A DNA stretch of 64,000 bases from Lactifluus volemus (taxonomy: Eukaryota; Basidiomycota; Agaricomycetes; Russulales; Russulaceae). Below, piece after piece: positions 1 through 10,495 of this stretch (position 1 is its first letter; every line of letters begins with the position of its first letter). The notes under the pieces are model-generated. The model was not told the origin of the DNA. It did not search any database and saw nothing but the letters and a program-made list of their open reading frames with translations. The DNA lies in assembly GCA_022376515.1 (NCBI GenBank), contig WTXI01000055.1, positions 147,730 through 211,729 on the forward strand, read 5' to 3'. The translations under genes and the position numbers were made by a program.

Positions 1-1586
1 TTGGGATCTTAAATAGCTCGGAGGCTTGGGCTTTACGTTTGCTCCTCATCCGCATGCCATGCGAGGCCATGTTGGGAGGAGTTTGTGGAGTCTTTCACAG
101 CAAAGTTACGTCGGTACTAGAGTGCCGTAACTGCGGGCAGGCTCGCATGGCACTATCTCAGTTACAACACAGGAGGGGCCATCTTCTCGTAGGTGCCGGC
201 ACGATATCTTCTTGAGCTGGCTCTGGTTGTCGCGACTGCGATCGCAGCGGTACCAACAGTGACCGACCCCCCCCTTCCCCCTGCGTTCATCATACCGTTT
301 CGCTCTTTAGCCTCCACCTTTGACTTCTGTTCTTCTGCGGTCACTGCGCCATCCCACGTGCTCTATACACAGTTCCCCAAATTCGCCTACCGCTTGCCTT
401 TTTCTCTTTCGGATTCTTTGGGGTTCACTCCTGTTTCCTAGTGAAGAACCCGAAGGGCGTTTCTTTTGACGCAAAAGGGAGAAAGGGGCGGCACGCTGAG
501 ATGTGACGATTCGGGTGCAGGGAACGAGGCTTGAGACGTTGGAGCGGTTACCTTGGTCCCCTCTTTGGGTGGAGCGCGCGGGTGGGATATCCGTGAAGCT
601 CTTCTCGATGATGAGCCATGGGTGGGGATAGGGGTAGTCGAAGCGGCAGACGATAGAAGAGGCTTGGGCTCGCAGAGCACGAAATCGTGTTCAAAAGCTT
701 TGAAAATTGGGTCGAGTATAGAAGAATCGGCCCAAACGTCATTAAAAGCTTCGTCTAGCTTGACATTGATCTTGATCAGCGTCGTCTTCGTGATGAGAGG
801 CGCAGGCACAGCACGCGCAGGCAGAGGGGCGTCTGTTGTTGAAGGCCCCCGAGAGCAGGGAATGGTGAGAGGCGACACGAGGGAGGAACAGTCGCTTCGA
901 CGTCGTCATCCCACAGTTTGGCATGCTAGGAGTGGTGGCGCCAAGACTCTTGCTTCCAGAATTGTAGCTAGTCGGTTGGTAGTCTCAGGAGAGTCGGTCG
1001 TTGTTCGGGTTTGAAGGCCTAGCCGGATGATGGTGATGATGGTGATGACGCACGGACAAGCCCGGTCTGAATTGGATCGAGTGGCGTATCTGAGAAGAGA
1101 GAAAGGACGTGTGACCCTCTAGAGGAAATTGGCGACTGGAGCACAAAACTTGGAGCAGACTTGTCTTTCTCTGATGTATCCAAGGGAATGAAGGAAAAGT
1201 AGACAGATCAGTCTTGTCAGAAACGAAAAACAAGAGAAAATATCGGAATAGGCTTTGCGAGAGTAGCATCTTTATTGTATCCCAGGGATGGCGATGTGGA
1301 GGATGAGGAAGCAGGGAAGCGCAGCAAGTTGACTTTGAAAAAAAAAACGTCATCGGCGGTTGTTGCTAATTCGGCCGTAGATTGAGCATTGGCTAGCATG
1401 GCTGATGAATGAGTTGAAAGTGGATGCGATTTGTGCTTCAAGGCAGTCGATGACGGTGTCACAAGGGTAGGGCTCACCGAGCTCAATGGCCGGGTTGATT
1501 ATATTATTTTTATTTACGACGCCGACGTTGCCAGCGCCGTCCCGTACACCATGTCCTAGACTTTCAGCGTTTGACCATACCCGGAT
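1..1586. other. Left flank, no recognised gene
   Basis: No domain is recognisable. The longest open stretch is on the minus strand at 438-878 (146 codons, Ser/Pro/Ala-rich second half), with another open minus-strand segment near 1217-1486. They could be exons of one minus-strand gene, but I cannot join them with confidence. Short purine/pyrimidine-skewed stretches and a small ATG repeat near 1030-1060 are present. The hAT element starts at its right edge. Confidence 0.2.
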
Positions 1587-1594
1587 GCTGCGGA
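1587..1594. repeat. 8-bp target-site duplication, left copy
   Basis: GCTGCGGA directly precedes the left terminal repeat and recurs exactly at 15866-15873. Removing the element and one copy gives a continuous site (…CCGGATGCTGCGGATCC…). Confidence 0.9.
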
Positions 1595-1616
1595 TAGTGT
1601 TGCCACGGCTCGGCTC
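1595..1616 (+). repeat. Outer hAT left terminal inverted repeat
   Basis: A 22-bp perfect match to the reverse complement of 15844-15865. It is followed by GC-rich GAGCC/CTCGAGC subterminal motifs to about 1700. Confidence 0.9.
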
Positions 1617-2049
1617 GGCTCGACTCGAGCTCGACTCGCACAAGCTCACCCATTTTGGGCGAGCCGAGTCTAAGCGAGCCGCTCGTGAGCCGCTCGAGCC
1701 ATGGCTCGTGCCAGTTTTCGTGACGAATCTGGAAATATTCCAAATTTGGATAACGCTGACGAGCCGTCGAGCCTACTGATAACGCTGCGAGTCTACTGTC
1801 TACACTGTCCATCCATTTACTTTCCCAGGCTTTCAAGTCGGTCCCCATGACGTCCTATACCCACTTTTGCTTCCCCTGACATGCATTTCTCCCCTAACAC
1901 AACTCCCAAGTACGTCTATCTTCTCAATCTGCATCTACATCTCTGCCAGTGAGCTGTTTGAGAATTGAGATGTAGCACGCTATCTTGCTCGGCACGGTCG
2001 ACACCATCCTGTTTTTGGGCTGGAGGAGACGACGCACCACATCGAGCAG

Positions 2050-2844
2050 GTGCATCAATCGCTCTTACGCATCTGCGAACGTCAGCTTGCCAATTTCATA
2101 CCCTGGGGCCCGGCATCCATCCAGGTCGTGCTGACACGCCACTCGGAGTCGGATGTCATTCAGCTACCATGCAAAGTCCTCGTCTCTCATGTTTCAACTC
2201 ACTGGCGTACCATCGCTCTTGGCATTCCCACCCTCTGGACTTGTCTCGATTTCGCAGAGGGTCCTCCCTTTGACAAGTCTCATACCTGGCTCGAACGTTC
2301 AAAGGAGTGTCCCTTGGACATTGAACTCGACCTTACCCTTGACCAAGACCCCAGATTGGATGATTGCGATAATCAACTCAACACGACGTCTGAAGATGAT
2401 GATGAACCAGAGGATCGTGTCCCCATGCCTGGCGGTCTTTCACCCCTCAAGAACGTACAACGCAGGCTTCCAGGCCGAATCTCACCGCAAGACCTGCTCC
2501 TCGTCCGAGACCTTATCCTTCCTCACGTCCCACGCTGGCGTGTCTTCGAGCTCATGGTCAACAATTTTCAAATAATGTACGGCATTCTCTCCACCCTGTC
2601 CTCCATACCCTTGGCGCCTCAGCTCCAAGTGCTGCGTCTCTATCATTATGATGATGACGATGATTACGATCACTTTTCCCCTTCGCACCTCAAGCAGCTG
2701 TTCGCCCCCTTCTCCGGCCGCGCCCCCGGTCTGATGCAAGCTGCCCTCTGGGGCTTCCACATCGATTGGGATACATGCACCTTTCTGCAAGGTCTTGAGG
2801 AGCTGTCTCTGTCCCACAATACCGGCTCTTACAAGACACTCTGA
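2050..2844 (+). pseudogene. F-box/LRR protein fragment, 5' part
   Basis: An open frame of 264 codons has the agaricomycete F-box signature [20 protein letters not shown] near residues 50-70. This is the usual 'V…W…IA…P.LW' helix after the F-box, followed by leucine-rich segments (for example LQVLRLYHY near 195). Such proteins are substrate adaptors of SCF ubiquitin ligases. The first F-box helix is weak and the frame stops at 2844, just before an unrelated IPT-ankyrin segment. A matching 3' part seems to resume at about 4860. It lies inside the hAT element and is best read as a captured, interrupted gene. Confidence 0.6.
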
Positions 2845-2864
2845 CGTCGACTTCGCTTCCATTT

Positions 2865-4552
2865 ATGTTCTTCCCTGAGCCCCATCCGATGACGCCGCCT
2901 CCGCATCCGCGCATCCATCGACTCATTCCATCATCGGGCCCGATTATTGGGGGCATTGAGGTTACGGTACTTGGATCAAATTTCCATCCTTCACTGCAAC
3001 TCCAGTGCATCTTTGGGGATGTTGTGGCGAGTTCTACCCAACGATGGAGTGACAACACACTTGTTTGCATTCTGCCGCCTCGCGCAACATCGGGTGTGGT
3101 TGCAGTATGGTTTAACGGGTTGCAGAAGGAAGATGATGGCACACCACCGTGCTTATTCACCTACACAGATGAATCAGACCGCGCACTGTCCGTTCTTCTG
3201 TTTTATGGACTGTTTTACTTTGCTAATACTTCGGGGGCAACAGGATGGAACTAGCACTTCAGGTCGTTGGCCTCAAAATTACGGGAAAATTGGAAGATGT
3301 GAAAAGCGTTGCCATGCGTATTGTTGGGCCTGCGAATGAGGATACACCTAGTGGATCCAATGCCCCCAACGTGATGCAGCTTTCCACTGACTCCATCTCC
3401 ATGGGTCTCCGCTCGGCACTACATCGCATGGGCCCCTGGAGCGGATTGGAGAAGAGGATCATTGACCTTCTATCTCTTCTTGACGTGCGAATCGACACGT
3501 CCTCAGGAATCACTCTTGCTGCGGCGATGGAGCACACGACAAGTGGTGGGCAGACGTTGCTGCATTTCGCTGCATTCCTCAAATACCCAACGCTCGTGAG
3601 CTTCTTGATTGAGCATGAAGCGGACAAGGATGCGCGAGACCACAATTGGTACACTGCGCTGCACTTTGCGAGCTTGGTCGGGGCCCAGAGCTGCGCAGCC
3701 ATCCTTCTCGGCGCTGGAGCTGATGTGGAAATCGTTAACGTCGAGGGCAAGACAGCTCAAGAATTGGCCAGCTTCGACTTTGCTGATGTGCAGGTTGATG
3801 ATTCTGCCGCAGATGGGGAGTCCCGGTGGGGAGATGGCGAAGATTCTGACGATGAAAGAATTCCCAAACCAGTTCTTTCGCGATGTCCTTCCCGCCGTGG
3901 TGTCGAGGTTACGCCTTCACCCGCATCGGAAGATGACGGCGACGGCCACCACCACGTACAAGCAGAGGTCGGAAAAGAGAAGGGTGACAAGGATGTCGAC
4001 AAGAAGCGGACCCCGACGTTCATGCGTACCATCCGACGGACTCTGGCACGCATACAGCCAAAAGATGGAATTATGCCGTACATGCCCCATCTCGCTCTCC
4101 CGCAACTCTTGCAACTCCCCGGCATGCCTGTCGTCCCATGGGCCGCACTTCCACAGATGCCGACAGTTTTCCCAGTTTACGTACCTTGGCCAGTGTCCCT
4201 CCGCACGTCCAGGGGTTCAGATACCGACACTGACACGAATGGGCCCGCATCGCCGAAGCGTAAAGTGCGCTCATTGCTGACGCCGCAAGAGTGGCGCGCT
4301 CTTCTGGAAGACTGGCTCGTGCAAGGACCACCAGCAGCTATGCAAACGCACGACGATGAGGTGCCTCCGGTATACACACCCCGTGCAGAGGGCGAGGCTG
4401 GGCCATCCGGGGCGGGTTCGTCCATGTCTATGTCAGAGCGGCCTATCGCGCGCCCGGTAGGATATGACACTGGCCTTGTCCCAGACGATCGAGAGGCTAA
4501 TGCGTATGAGTACCTTCCGAGAAAGAAGGCGAAACACAATGGATTGTTTTGA
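2865..4552 (+). CDS. SPT23/MGA2-like IPT-ankyrin regulator, truncated
   Basis: Two open frames join across a short intron (about 3187-3243). The first (2865-3186) contains an IPT/TIG immunoglobulin-like fold (SSGPIIGGIEVTVLGSNFHP; DNTLVCILPP). The second (3245-4552, 435 codons) begins MELALQVVGLKITG and carries two ankyrin repeats (TLLHFAAFLKYPTLVSFLIE; TALHFASLVGAQSCAAILLG) and a Pro-rich tail. IPT followed by ankyrins is the architecture of Spt23/Mga2, membrane-tethered activators of the fatty-acid desaturase gene. The frame ends LPRKKAKHNGLF without the C-terminal transmembrane anchor. The N-terminal activation region is also missing. It splits the F-box fragment, so it was inserted or captured. 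The long open frame means expression of a soluble core cannot be excluded. Confidence 0.68.
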
Positions 4553-4859
4553 GCTCGAACTCGCCTACCACGCCAAGGACGTGCGCCCGCACTACGAGAT
4601 CTTTACTCGCATCTTGCGAGGATCCACCTAGTGGCGATGAATCACCGCGTCAGTGGGCTTATGCTCGCAAACCATACGAGCGGTCGGAGAGGCGAGGCCG
4701 CTGCAGCTGCGGCTGCGGCTGCTCCACCTCCACCCCCGCCCCCACCCCCCATCGAGGCCCCTCGCCCTGAATTGCCTCGTGGGCACAATGGAGACGTGAG
4801 TATATGCATTTGTGCCCTCCTGTGGCGATCCGCGAGGCTGCTCGCCGCATATGCGCGAA

Positions 4860-5216
4860 TTCTCGATGATCGAGTTGTTCCCCCTATCTCTCCATCTCTC
4901 CTGCTTTTTCCCGCTCACCTCACCCACATTCGTCCTCGACGGCATCCCGGATTCATCACTCCTTCCTCCAGAAGTGCTGCTTGGACACCTCAGCAATATG
5001 CCTCAGCTATGACATATCAATGTTGGATTCTTGTCCTCAGTGCCCCATCTGCATGGTGAGGACAGAAGGGGCCCAAGAGCAGCCACTACACAGTCAATCG
5101 CGTTATGCTCTCCAACCTCGGATCCTTCCACTTCCGCAGTGTCTGTGCGTACCTACCTCCTCCAGCGCCCCCGTCTTCTCCAATCTCCTCAATGTTCAAA
5201 AAACCAGCCAAGCATA
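4860..5216 (+). pseudogene. F-box/LRR protein fragment, 3' part
   Basis: Frames on the plus strand read SLLPPEVLLGHLSNMPQL, then HINVGFLSSVPH and a segment ending in SVCAYL-type residues. This is the LRR part typical of agaricomycete F-box proteins ('LLGHLSNMPQLRHLNIGF…'). The frames shift within the piece. It follows the IPT-ankyrin segment and a poly-Ala/poly-Pro stretch (4695-4755), so the F-box gene seems to have been split at about 2845-4855. Confidence 0.5.
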
Positions 5217-5541
5217 AAAAGCAAAGATCATTGCTGATGCAATTGGTGCAGTATGTAGTCACTGACGAGGCACGGATCTAAGATAATAAAGACTCTGGTG
5301 AGTATTATTATTCTTACAAAAACGAGAACAAAAACAGGAAAAAGCCCAGTAGCCCCAGCACCAGTGTCAGTACATTAGCTGTCTCCCAAAGGCTTCCAGG
5401 ATGCAGCCAATAGCAAGGTGTTGGCGATATCGGACAGAACAGCATCCCAGAGCAAAGGTCAGGTTTGTCGATCCAGGCACGAAAGGACAGAGCACTGATG
5501 TGCGGATGAGAGCGTCGAGGACGCAGGGGACACTGGGGACG

Positions 5542-6095
5542 TCACTGAGCGAGGAGAAGGTAAGGTAGGTGTAAAAATCGGTGAAATATCCTCACTGTTT
5601 TTTCTGCGACTGCCAAACACACGCCCATGTGCTGTCCGGTCAACCACTTAAACGCAAATTCGAAAACGATGCCGACACCCATGAAGAGAACGAAGGTGCT
5701 GGTGGTGCGAAATTCGATCCCACGCCTGAGCCCCCACAAGCCCAAGTCGTGCAAGGCCGTGGACATGGCAAACACGCCTATACACGCGCCGGGTTTTCCT
5801 AGCAATGCGCCACCGGGACGGGCGCTATATACGACAATCATGTGGCGGAAGAACTGGTGCCAGCGGAAGCTCCAGAATTCAATGATCGAAGGGGACGTCC
5901 AGGGGTGGTCGGAGAGCGCCCACTCAGGTTGTCGGAGGAGGAGGCGACCGATGCAGGCGACCGATGATTGTGGAAAAGTGGTAGAGCCCGTCAATGGTCC
6001 TGTATATCACCACGGCGGCGCAGGTGCGAGAATGGCTGCCAGGACGTAGTGCGGAATCAGGCTCATGGTGGGGTCAAAGAGGGTGTCGCCTTTGG
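5542..6095 (-). pseudogene. Wax-synthase-type membrane O-acyltransferase fragment
   Basis: The minus strand reads GDTLFDPTMSLIPHYVLAAIL, then after a stop SPSIIEFWSFRWHQFFRHMIVV and a hydrophobic ALHDLG segment. The E/FW..RWHQ.FR motif followed by an H-D in a membrane helix is the signature of the wax-synthase domain in fungal MBOAT-like acyltransferases, which move acyl groups at the ER membrane. N- and C-terminal membrane helices are missing. The piece has at least one stop near 6000-6013, so it is a captured fragment. Confidence 0.65.
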
Positions 6096-6429
6096 GTTGC
6101 GTGAGTGGCTGGTCAAGTGTGTCGAGTGACCACCTCCACCTCCACCGCTGCTGCCGATTCCACTGTCCAACGGAGAGGGCGTCGGTTGTAGGTGCGCGCG
6201 GGTGCGCCGTCACGGGTGCACAAAGGCGTTCCAGTCTTTGCGTTGTGCTGCTTGTCGTTCGTCGTGTTTCGTCGTCAGCTCGCCGAGAAAACGCCGCAGC
6301 ACGTTCGCACAGACGTGTCGCAGGGTATCCAAGCAGATGGCGAGTATCGCCATGCTCGCGCTGGCGTTCGAACCAGGCTTGTGATTGTTGCTGCTGAAAG
6401 AGGGTGGCAGAGTCGGGGGTAAACCAGCT

Positions 6430-7690
6430 GTGTAGGGAGGTGCCTCCTTTTCACTAACGCATTGGTTGCCATCATCTCCGACATAGCCTTGTATGACTTA
6501 AGATAGTGCTCCTTGTTTCGGACCTTGTATGACTCGTACACAGATGGTGGCGCAGCGGCAAGTACATAACGCGGATATACAACGAGAGCCGTGCCACCAA
6601 CTCGGACCTGACCAAAGCCAAATGACGACTAAAAGAGTATAAATATCCCATCGAATTTGACAAGACAATGAGCTTACCATGACACCATCCACAATACCAT
6701 CAGTTTGTATAGCTTTCGAAGGGAACATGAGCAACGAGTGTTGGTGGAAGAGGGCATCGATGTTGTCGGCGTTGAGATTGCCAGGAATTGTCCCACTCGC
6801 ATTGACTGAAGAAGACCTGCCATCTGCCAGGCTGCAGCGCCACCTTTCGAGTGGCCAACCAGACTCTTGTGTGCCACGAATCGCCCACGATGGGAATGGC
6901 ATTGCCGATACTACAGTCGAGTGTCTTCAATATATATGTCTCATTCTTCTCGTTCGCTTGCGTGCTGGTACGTGGATAGAAAGAACGCCAACGTCGTTTG
7001 CCGGAAGACCCCACACAGCAAGTGCACGGCGGAGAGAAGCAATGCGAGGATCAACACCTTCGGAATTCTGCATGAGCATGCCATAGGTGGCGAGCACATA
7101 TTTTTCCTGGCGGTAGGCCTCAGCCTCGAGGTTGGCAATGTGGCTGGCGAAGAAATCAGTATCAACGGCTTCACCCTTGGTCTTGCGGAGCTCCACTTCC
7201 TATTTGAGTTGTTCTTGTTCAAAGGCGAGCCAGTCTCCGATCTGCTTGCGGCGGAAAGAAATCTGACGAGCACAGTAACCAATGTCGAGGACAGGAGAAG
7301 GGTGTTTAGAGTGGACTTCGCGCGCAATGCTAAGCGCGCCGCGACCCGGGGCGGGGATAGAGCGACCAGCTTTGTCACTGCAAAGCAATTGGGAACAGCC
7401 AATCAGTAAGAGGAGGATAACTTACGTTGATGTGGAAGTGAAGGCGAGGATGCCACGAATTGGACAACCAAGCTCCAGAGCGGTCTTGGCCGACATAACT
7501 ATGTGTACTCCAACACCTTGAGACTCCATGAACTGCCATTCGATTAGCAAATGATATTCCAGCAACGATGAAAACCCACCCCTGCACGAGTCGTTGTAGT
7601 TGGCTGCGACATCTCTGTAGGCTCACGGCCCATCGCGAGCTCGGTCTCCGAGTTGCTAGTGGCCTTCATGTTGCTAAACACGCCAATTGA
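6430..7690 (-). pseudogene. FAS2: FAS2 ketoacyl-synthase domain fragment (C-terminal part)
   Basis: Read from 7690 down, the minus strand gives [21 protein letters not shown], then KTALELGCPIRGILAFTS, DKAGRSIPAPGRGALSIARE, EAYRQEKYVLATYGMLMQN and KSLVGHSKGGAAAWQMAGLL. It ends with DGIVDGVMVS and SVYESYKVRNKEHYLKSYK. This is the ketoacyl synthase of the fungal fatty-acid synthase alpha subunit, including the His motif GHSKGGAAAWQ. The pieces are spread over three frames with introns and indels. The upstream FAS2 pieces lie at 9089-9275 and 14833-15530, separated by foreign segments and the nested hAT. Confidence 0.85.
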
Positions 7691-7699
7691 TTTGACGTG

Positions 7700-8235
7700 T
7701 GTAGTGCTGGAGAAGGTGAGGGCCCACCGAACGCAGACTGGGGTGATGTGGGTATATACAGGAGGCGGCACAGATACAGGAGTAGATGCGGAGGAAGATG
7801 ATGGCAGGGCGATTACCGCCGGCGATCGTGGCATAGTATGTTGCTGTGGATCATGATGTGACTGCGCCTGTGATTGGGATGATCTAGTCGATGTCCGCTG
7901 TGGGGTGTTCGCTGCTGCCCGCGCTGGTGTCGAGGAGTGACGTGGTGCCGAGGTCGTTGCCGTAGTGGTTAATAATCTATCTGGGATGTGATTCATGTTC
8001 AAGGTTAATGGGCACGCACCGTCTGGACCATGCCGCTTTGGTGACCATGTTACTCGTCATGTCCCTTGTCCGTGCCACAATGGAGCTGGAGCCGTCTCAA
8101 CTGCCCCCGTCGGTGGTGTTGTCTGACTGGATGACAACGTTGGCAATGCTGTCCTCCCACCAGTGGATCATGATCAAGTGTCTGCTTTCGAAGAGCTGAC
8201 GACGATGACGATGACGACGACGATCGAGTCACCAC
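7700..8235 (-). other. Unassigned segment between FAS2 and chitin synthase pieces
   Basis: The minus strand has short open frames (for example [20 protein letters not shown], Thr/Ser/Pro-rich, 7544-8002). Another frame reads [18 protein letters not shown] recognise no family. It sits exactly where about 13 FAS2 codons are missing, so it is part of the foreign insertion within the FAS2 fragment. A GAC/GAT-rich microsatellite lies at 8200-8225. Confidence 0.3.
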
Positions 8236-8852
8236 TTTTCACACGCCGCGAATGTTGGACATCCTATACTCAAAGTTCTGAGCGGCCACTGCGACGCGAA
8301 TGCCAACGTCAAAATGGGCCAGTTGCATGAAGAGAAAAGGGAGGTGGCTGACCAAGTGGGTTGATGAACTTTTCTCCGTATCTGCTTTTGAGAGCAAGGG
8401 TTTTGCCACATGCACCCCCCAATGTTGGAGTTGATGTCAAATGCCTTCCAGAGATAGTAAATCAAAGTGGGACCGGGCTAGGTACCAATGTCAAGAAAGA
8501 CGCAGACGTTGGGTTGGAGAATGGGACCAAAGGCGTTGAAGAACCAACGATGGGAGTTGATCTTCTTCTGATTCTTCACTTTCAGGCAAAACATGATCTG
8601 CACCAGAATGATACCCTTCTCAGGGCCCTCTATCTTAATGGATGGTGTGATGGAGACTAATTTGAGGGCGACGGCGGAAAACGGTGTGTGATACATGTAC
8701 TCTGAGTGGTATATTCGTATATATGGGCAACCACTGGCGATGTTGGTTGCGAACATCTCTTGGTACGCGCCCATAGCGGCGATGACGCTGAGGGTTCGTG
8801 AGTTGACTTTCTGACGACCAGCGCTAACGATGCAGGTGACGACTTTCTTCCA
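8236..8852 (-). pseudogene. Chitin synthase catalytic-domain fragment
   Basis: The minus strand reads [59 protein letters not shown] and YYLWKAFDINSNIGG. A shifted frame continues KTLALKSRYGEKFINPLG and AAQNFEYRMSN. These are consecutive motifs of class I/II fungal chitin synthase, a plasma-membrane glycosyltransferase 2. There is an in-frame TAG after FLDIGT (where the family has a codon such as Lys) and one extra G in a G6 run near 8415. The catalytic QxxRW region is absent. It is fused in frame to the QPRTase piece upstream. Confidence 0.8.
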
Positions 8853-9015
8853 ACTGATATTATCCAGCATCACAACGTCCGCACCGGCTGAGATGGGTTC
8901 GTTGGCTTCGTCTTCGTTGTGCACCTCGACATCCAGGAGAAGCGAAAAGCTACCAACTTCACAGGCACACGCGATCGCTGCGGTGATAGATCCTGTCTCG
9001 GATCGTGAAGGAGAG
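8853..9015 (-). pseudogene. Quinolinate phosphoribosyltransferase (NadC) fragment
   Basis: The minus strand encodes [20 protein letters not shown], then [11 protein letters not shown] and [10 protein letters not shown]. These match the NAD-biosynthesis enzyme's barrel motifs (usual form 'EVEV…EA..AGAD.IMLDN'). Only about 50 codons are present. A 5' intron with GT…CAG borders (about 9016-9084) links it in frame to the FAS2 exon above, and its 3' end runs in frame into chitin synthase. It is an exon-sized piece in a chimaeric reading frame. Confidence 0.7.
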
Positions 9016-9088
9016 GGGTGGGAGAAGCATAAAGAAATGAGACGACACACCAGCCCACCAGATCACCAGGCCTCGCACGTAGCACCAG

Positions 9089-9275
9089 CCACCATGACCT
9101 TCGCCTTTCCAGACAGAATGGTGTCAGAAGCAATCTCCATGGACTGAAGAGCAGTCGCACTGCGAAAATATTCAGTAAGTTGTTGATCAGATCGAACACG
9201 CTGCTCACCAAGCGCCAACTGGAATCTTGACCGGTCCACTTGAAGACATTAATAGTAGATTGATCCACCCAGCAG
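9089..9275 (-). pseudogene. FAS2: FAS2 ketosynthase fragment with catalytic Cys
   Basis: The minus strand reads AGWINLLLMSSSGPVKIPV then GAC, an intron (gtgagc…ttcgcag), then ATALQSMEIASDTILSGKAK and VMVAG. GACATALQS is the active-site cysteine motif of the fungal FAS alpha ketosynthase, here split by the retained intron. The piece starts at the target duplication of the nested hAT. Its reading continues on the far side at 14833 once the hAT and one 8-bp copy are removed. Confidence 0.88.
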
Positions 9276-9284
9276 TAGACTGTC

Positions 9285-9465
9285 CGCGGGCCGGGCCTGG
9301 CCCTCCCGGCCCTAGGGCCGGCCCGGACCGGCCCCATGAGGGCCAGGGCCAGGGCCAGCAGCAGCCGGCCCTCACCTCAAGGGCCAGGGCCAGGGCCAGA
9401 GAATTTTTTGAGCGGCCCTTAGGGCCGGCCCGGGGCCGGCCCTGCTGGCCCTACCCCATAGCCCG
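9285..9465. repeat. Left subterminal GGGCC-rich array of the nested hAT
   Basis: Repeated GGCCC, GGGCCAGGGCC and GGCCGGCCC motifs in both orientations. A similar array lies at 14668-14825 at the other end. Such arrays are the usual transposase-binding regions of hAT elements. Confidence 0.7.
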
Positions 9466-9504
9466 GCTGGTGACTCCCATGTGTGGTAGGTGGTGACGAA
9501 AGAA

Positions 9505-10215
9505 AACGCACGCTCAACGTCTGCTCTGCTAAATCAATGTAAGATATCTCAATGAGTTGCTACAAAGCACAGGGATGGCCCTATGGTATACTACAGTGTG
9601 GGAAACGCCAGGCAGGGCTTCCATGAGATTTGCGAGGCAACGAGCGGCAAGGTCTTGAGCCTCTAGATTGTCGTCGCCTTGGTACTGGCCACCTCCACTC
9701 ATAGCGAGGACGGCGGCGAGCTGAGCATCCTCATCATGCTCGTGGGTGTCATCATCGTCATCGCCGTCATCATCATCTGCCACATTTCCACTGCCACCCA
9801 GAATCTTCACAAGTTCGCGCACGAATGCGTCAACCTGGAAGGAGCCTGCGAGGGTATTCTCTGTGCTGATTCTAAGCAACTCGCTCAGTTCTTGCAGCGT
9901 CACGACTCGTGTGGTCGGGTCCGCGCTTGTGTTGATGTTATTGAGCATCGTCTCGAGGCGCGAGCTGAAACCGGACATGTAAGAGCTCAGTTGTCAGTAG
10001 TCAGCAAAAATGGCCATCGCCGCACCCTCGTCGAGTCCAGCAAAGCCGTGTGGCAGACCTCCGACACCGTTAGGTATACCGCCCCCATCTTCTTCACTTG
10101 ACCAGCAGAGGCACTGGGGGAAAGATTATCATCTTCGAGAGGGTTTCTGGGACAGCACGTTTCTTGCCCTTTGTGTCGCGGATGGGTTCGTTGATGGTAA
10201 GAGTGGAAGAAGTGA
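9505..10215 (-). pseudogene. UFD4/TRIP12-type HECT E3 ligase N-terminal fragment
   Basis: The minus strand reads DTKGKKRAVPETLSKDDN, then GGLPHGFAGLDEGAAMAIFA, a TGA, and SGFSSRLETMLNNINT. It continues LQELSELLRISTENTLAGSF, FVRELVKILGGSG, an Asp-rich loop and NLEAQDLAARCLANLMEALP. This is the armadillo-like start of the Ufd4/TRIP12 ubiquitin ligase (ubiquitin-fusion degradation). After VLCSN the frame shifts by one base and the family continues LIEISYIDLAEQTLS before homology stops near 9505. The HECT domain is absent. The stop and frameshift mark it as a captured fragment. Confidence 0.78.
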
Positions 10216-10495
10216 CGGGATAAGTCGTACGGCGGGCTCTGTGTGAGGGAGGATGGAGTAGGTGAGAAGAGTACGGAGAGTGGTAAGTGTGATGAGTCAG
10301 TGGTACGTACTTCTTATGAGAGCGAAGGGTGAGCCCATCCACGGTCGTGTATATCACAACGGCAGCGCAGGTGCCGAGAAAGGAGGGACGGATGCGGCCA
10401 CGATGAACAATTAGCAAGAGTCGGCCCTCCGGCAGCACACTGTATGGACTGAAATCCCGGGTGCCCCTTCGGAAATCGATCCCTACTGTGAGTGT

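Noticed and set aside
553..1014. 153-codon plus-strand frame in the left flank
   Set aside because: Composition looks like the antisense of a minus-strand frame and there is no recognisable domain.
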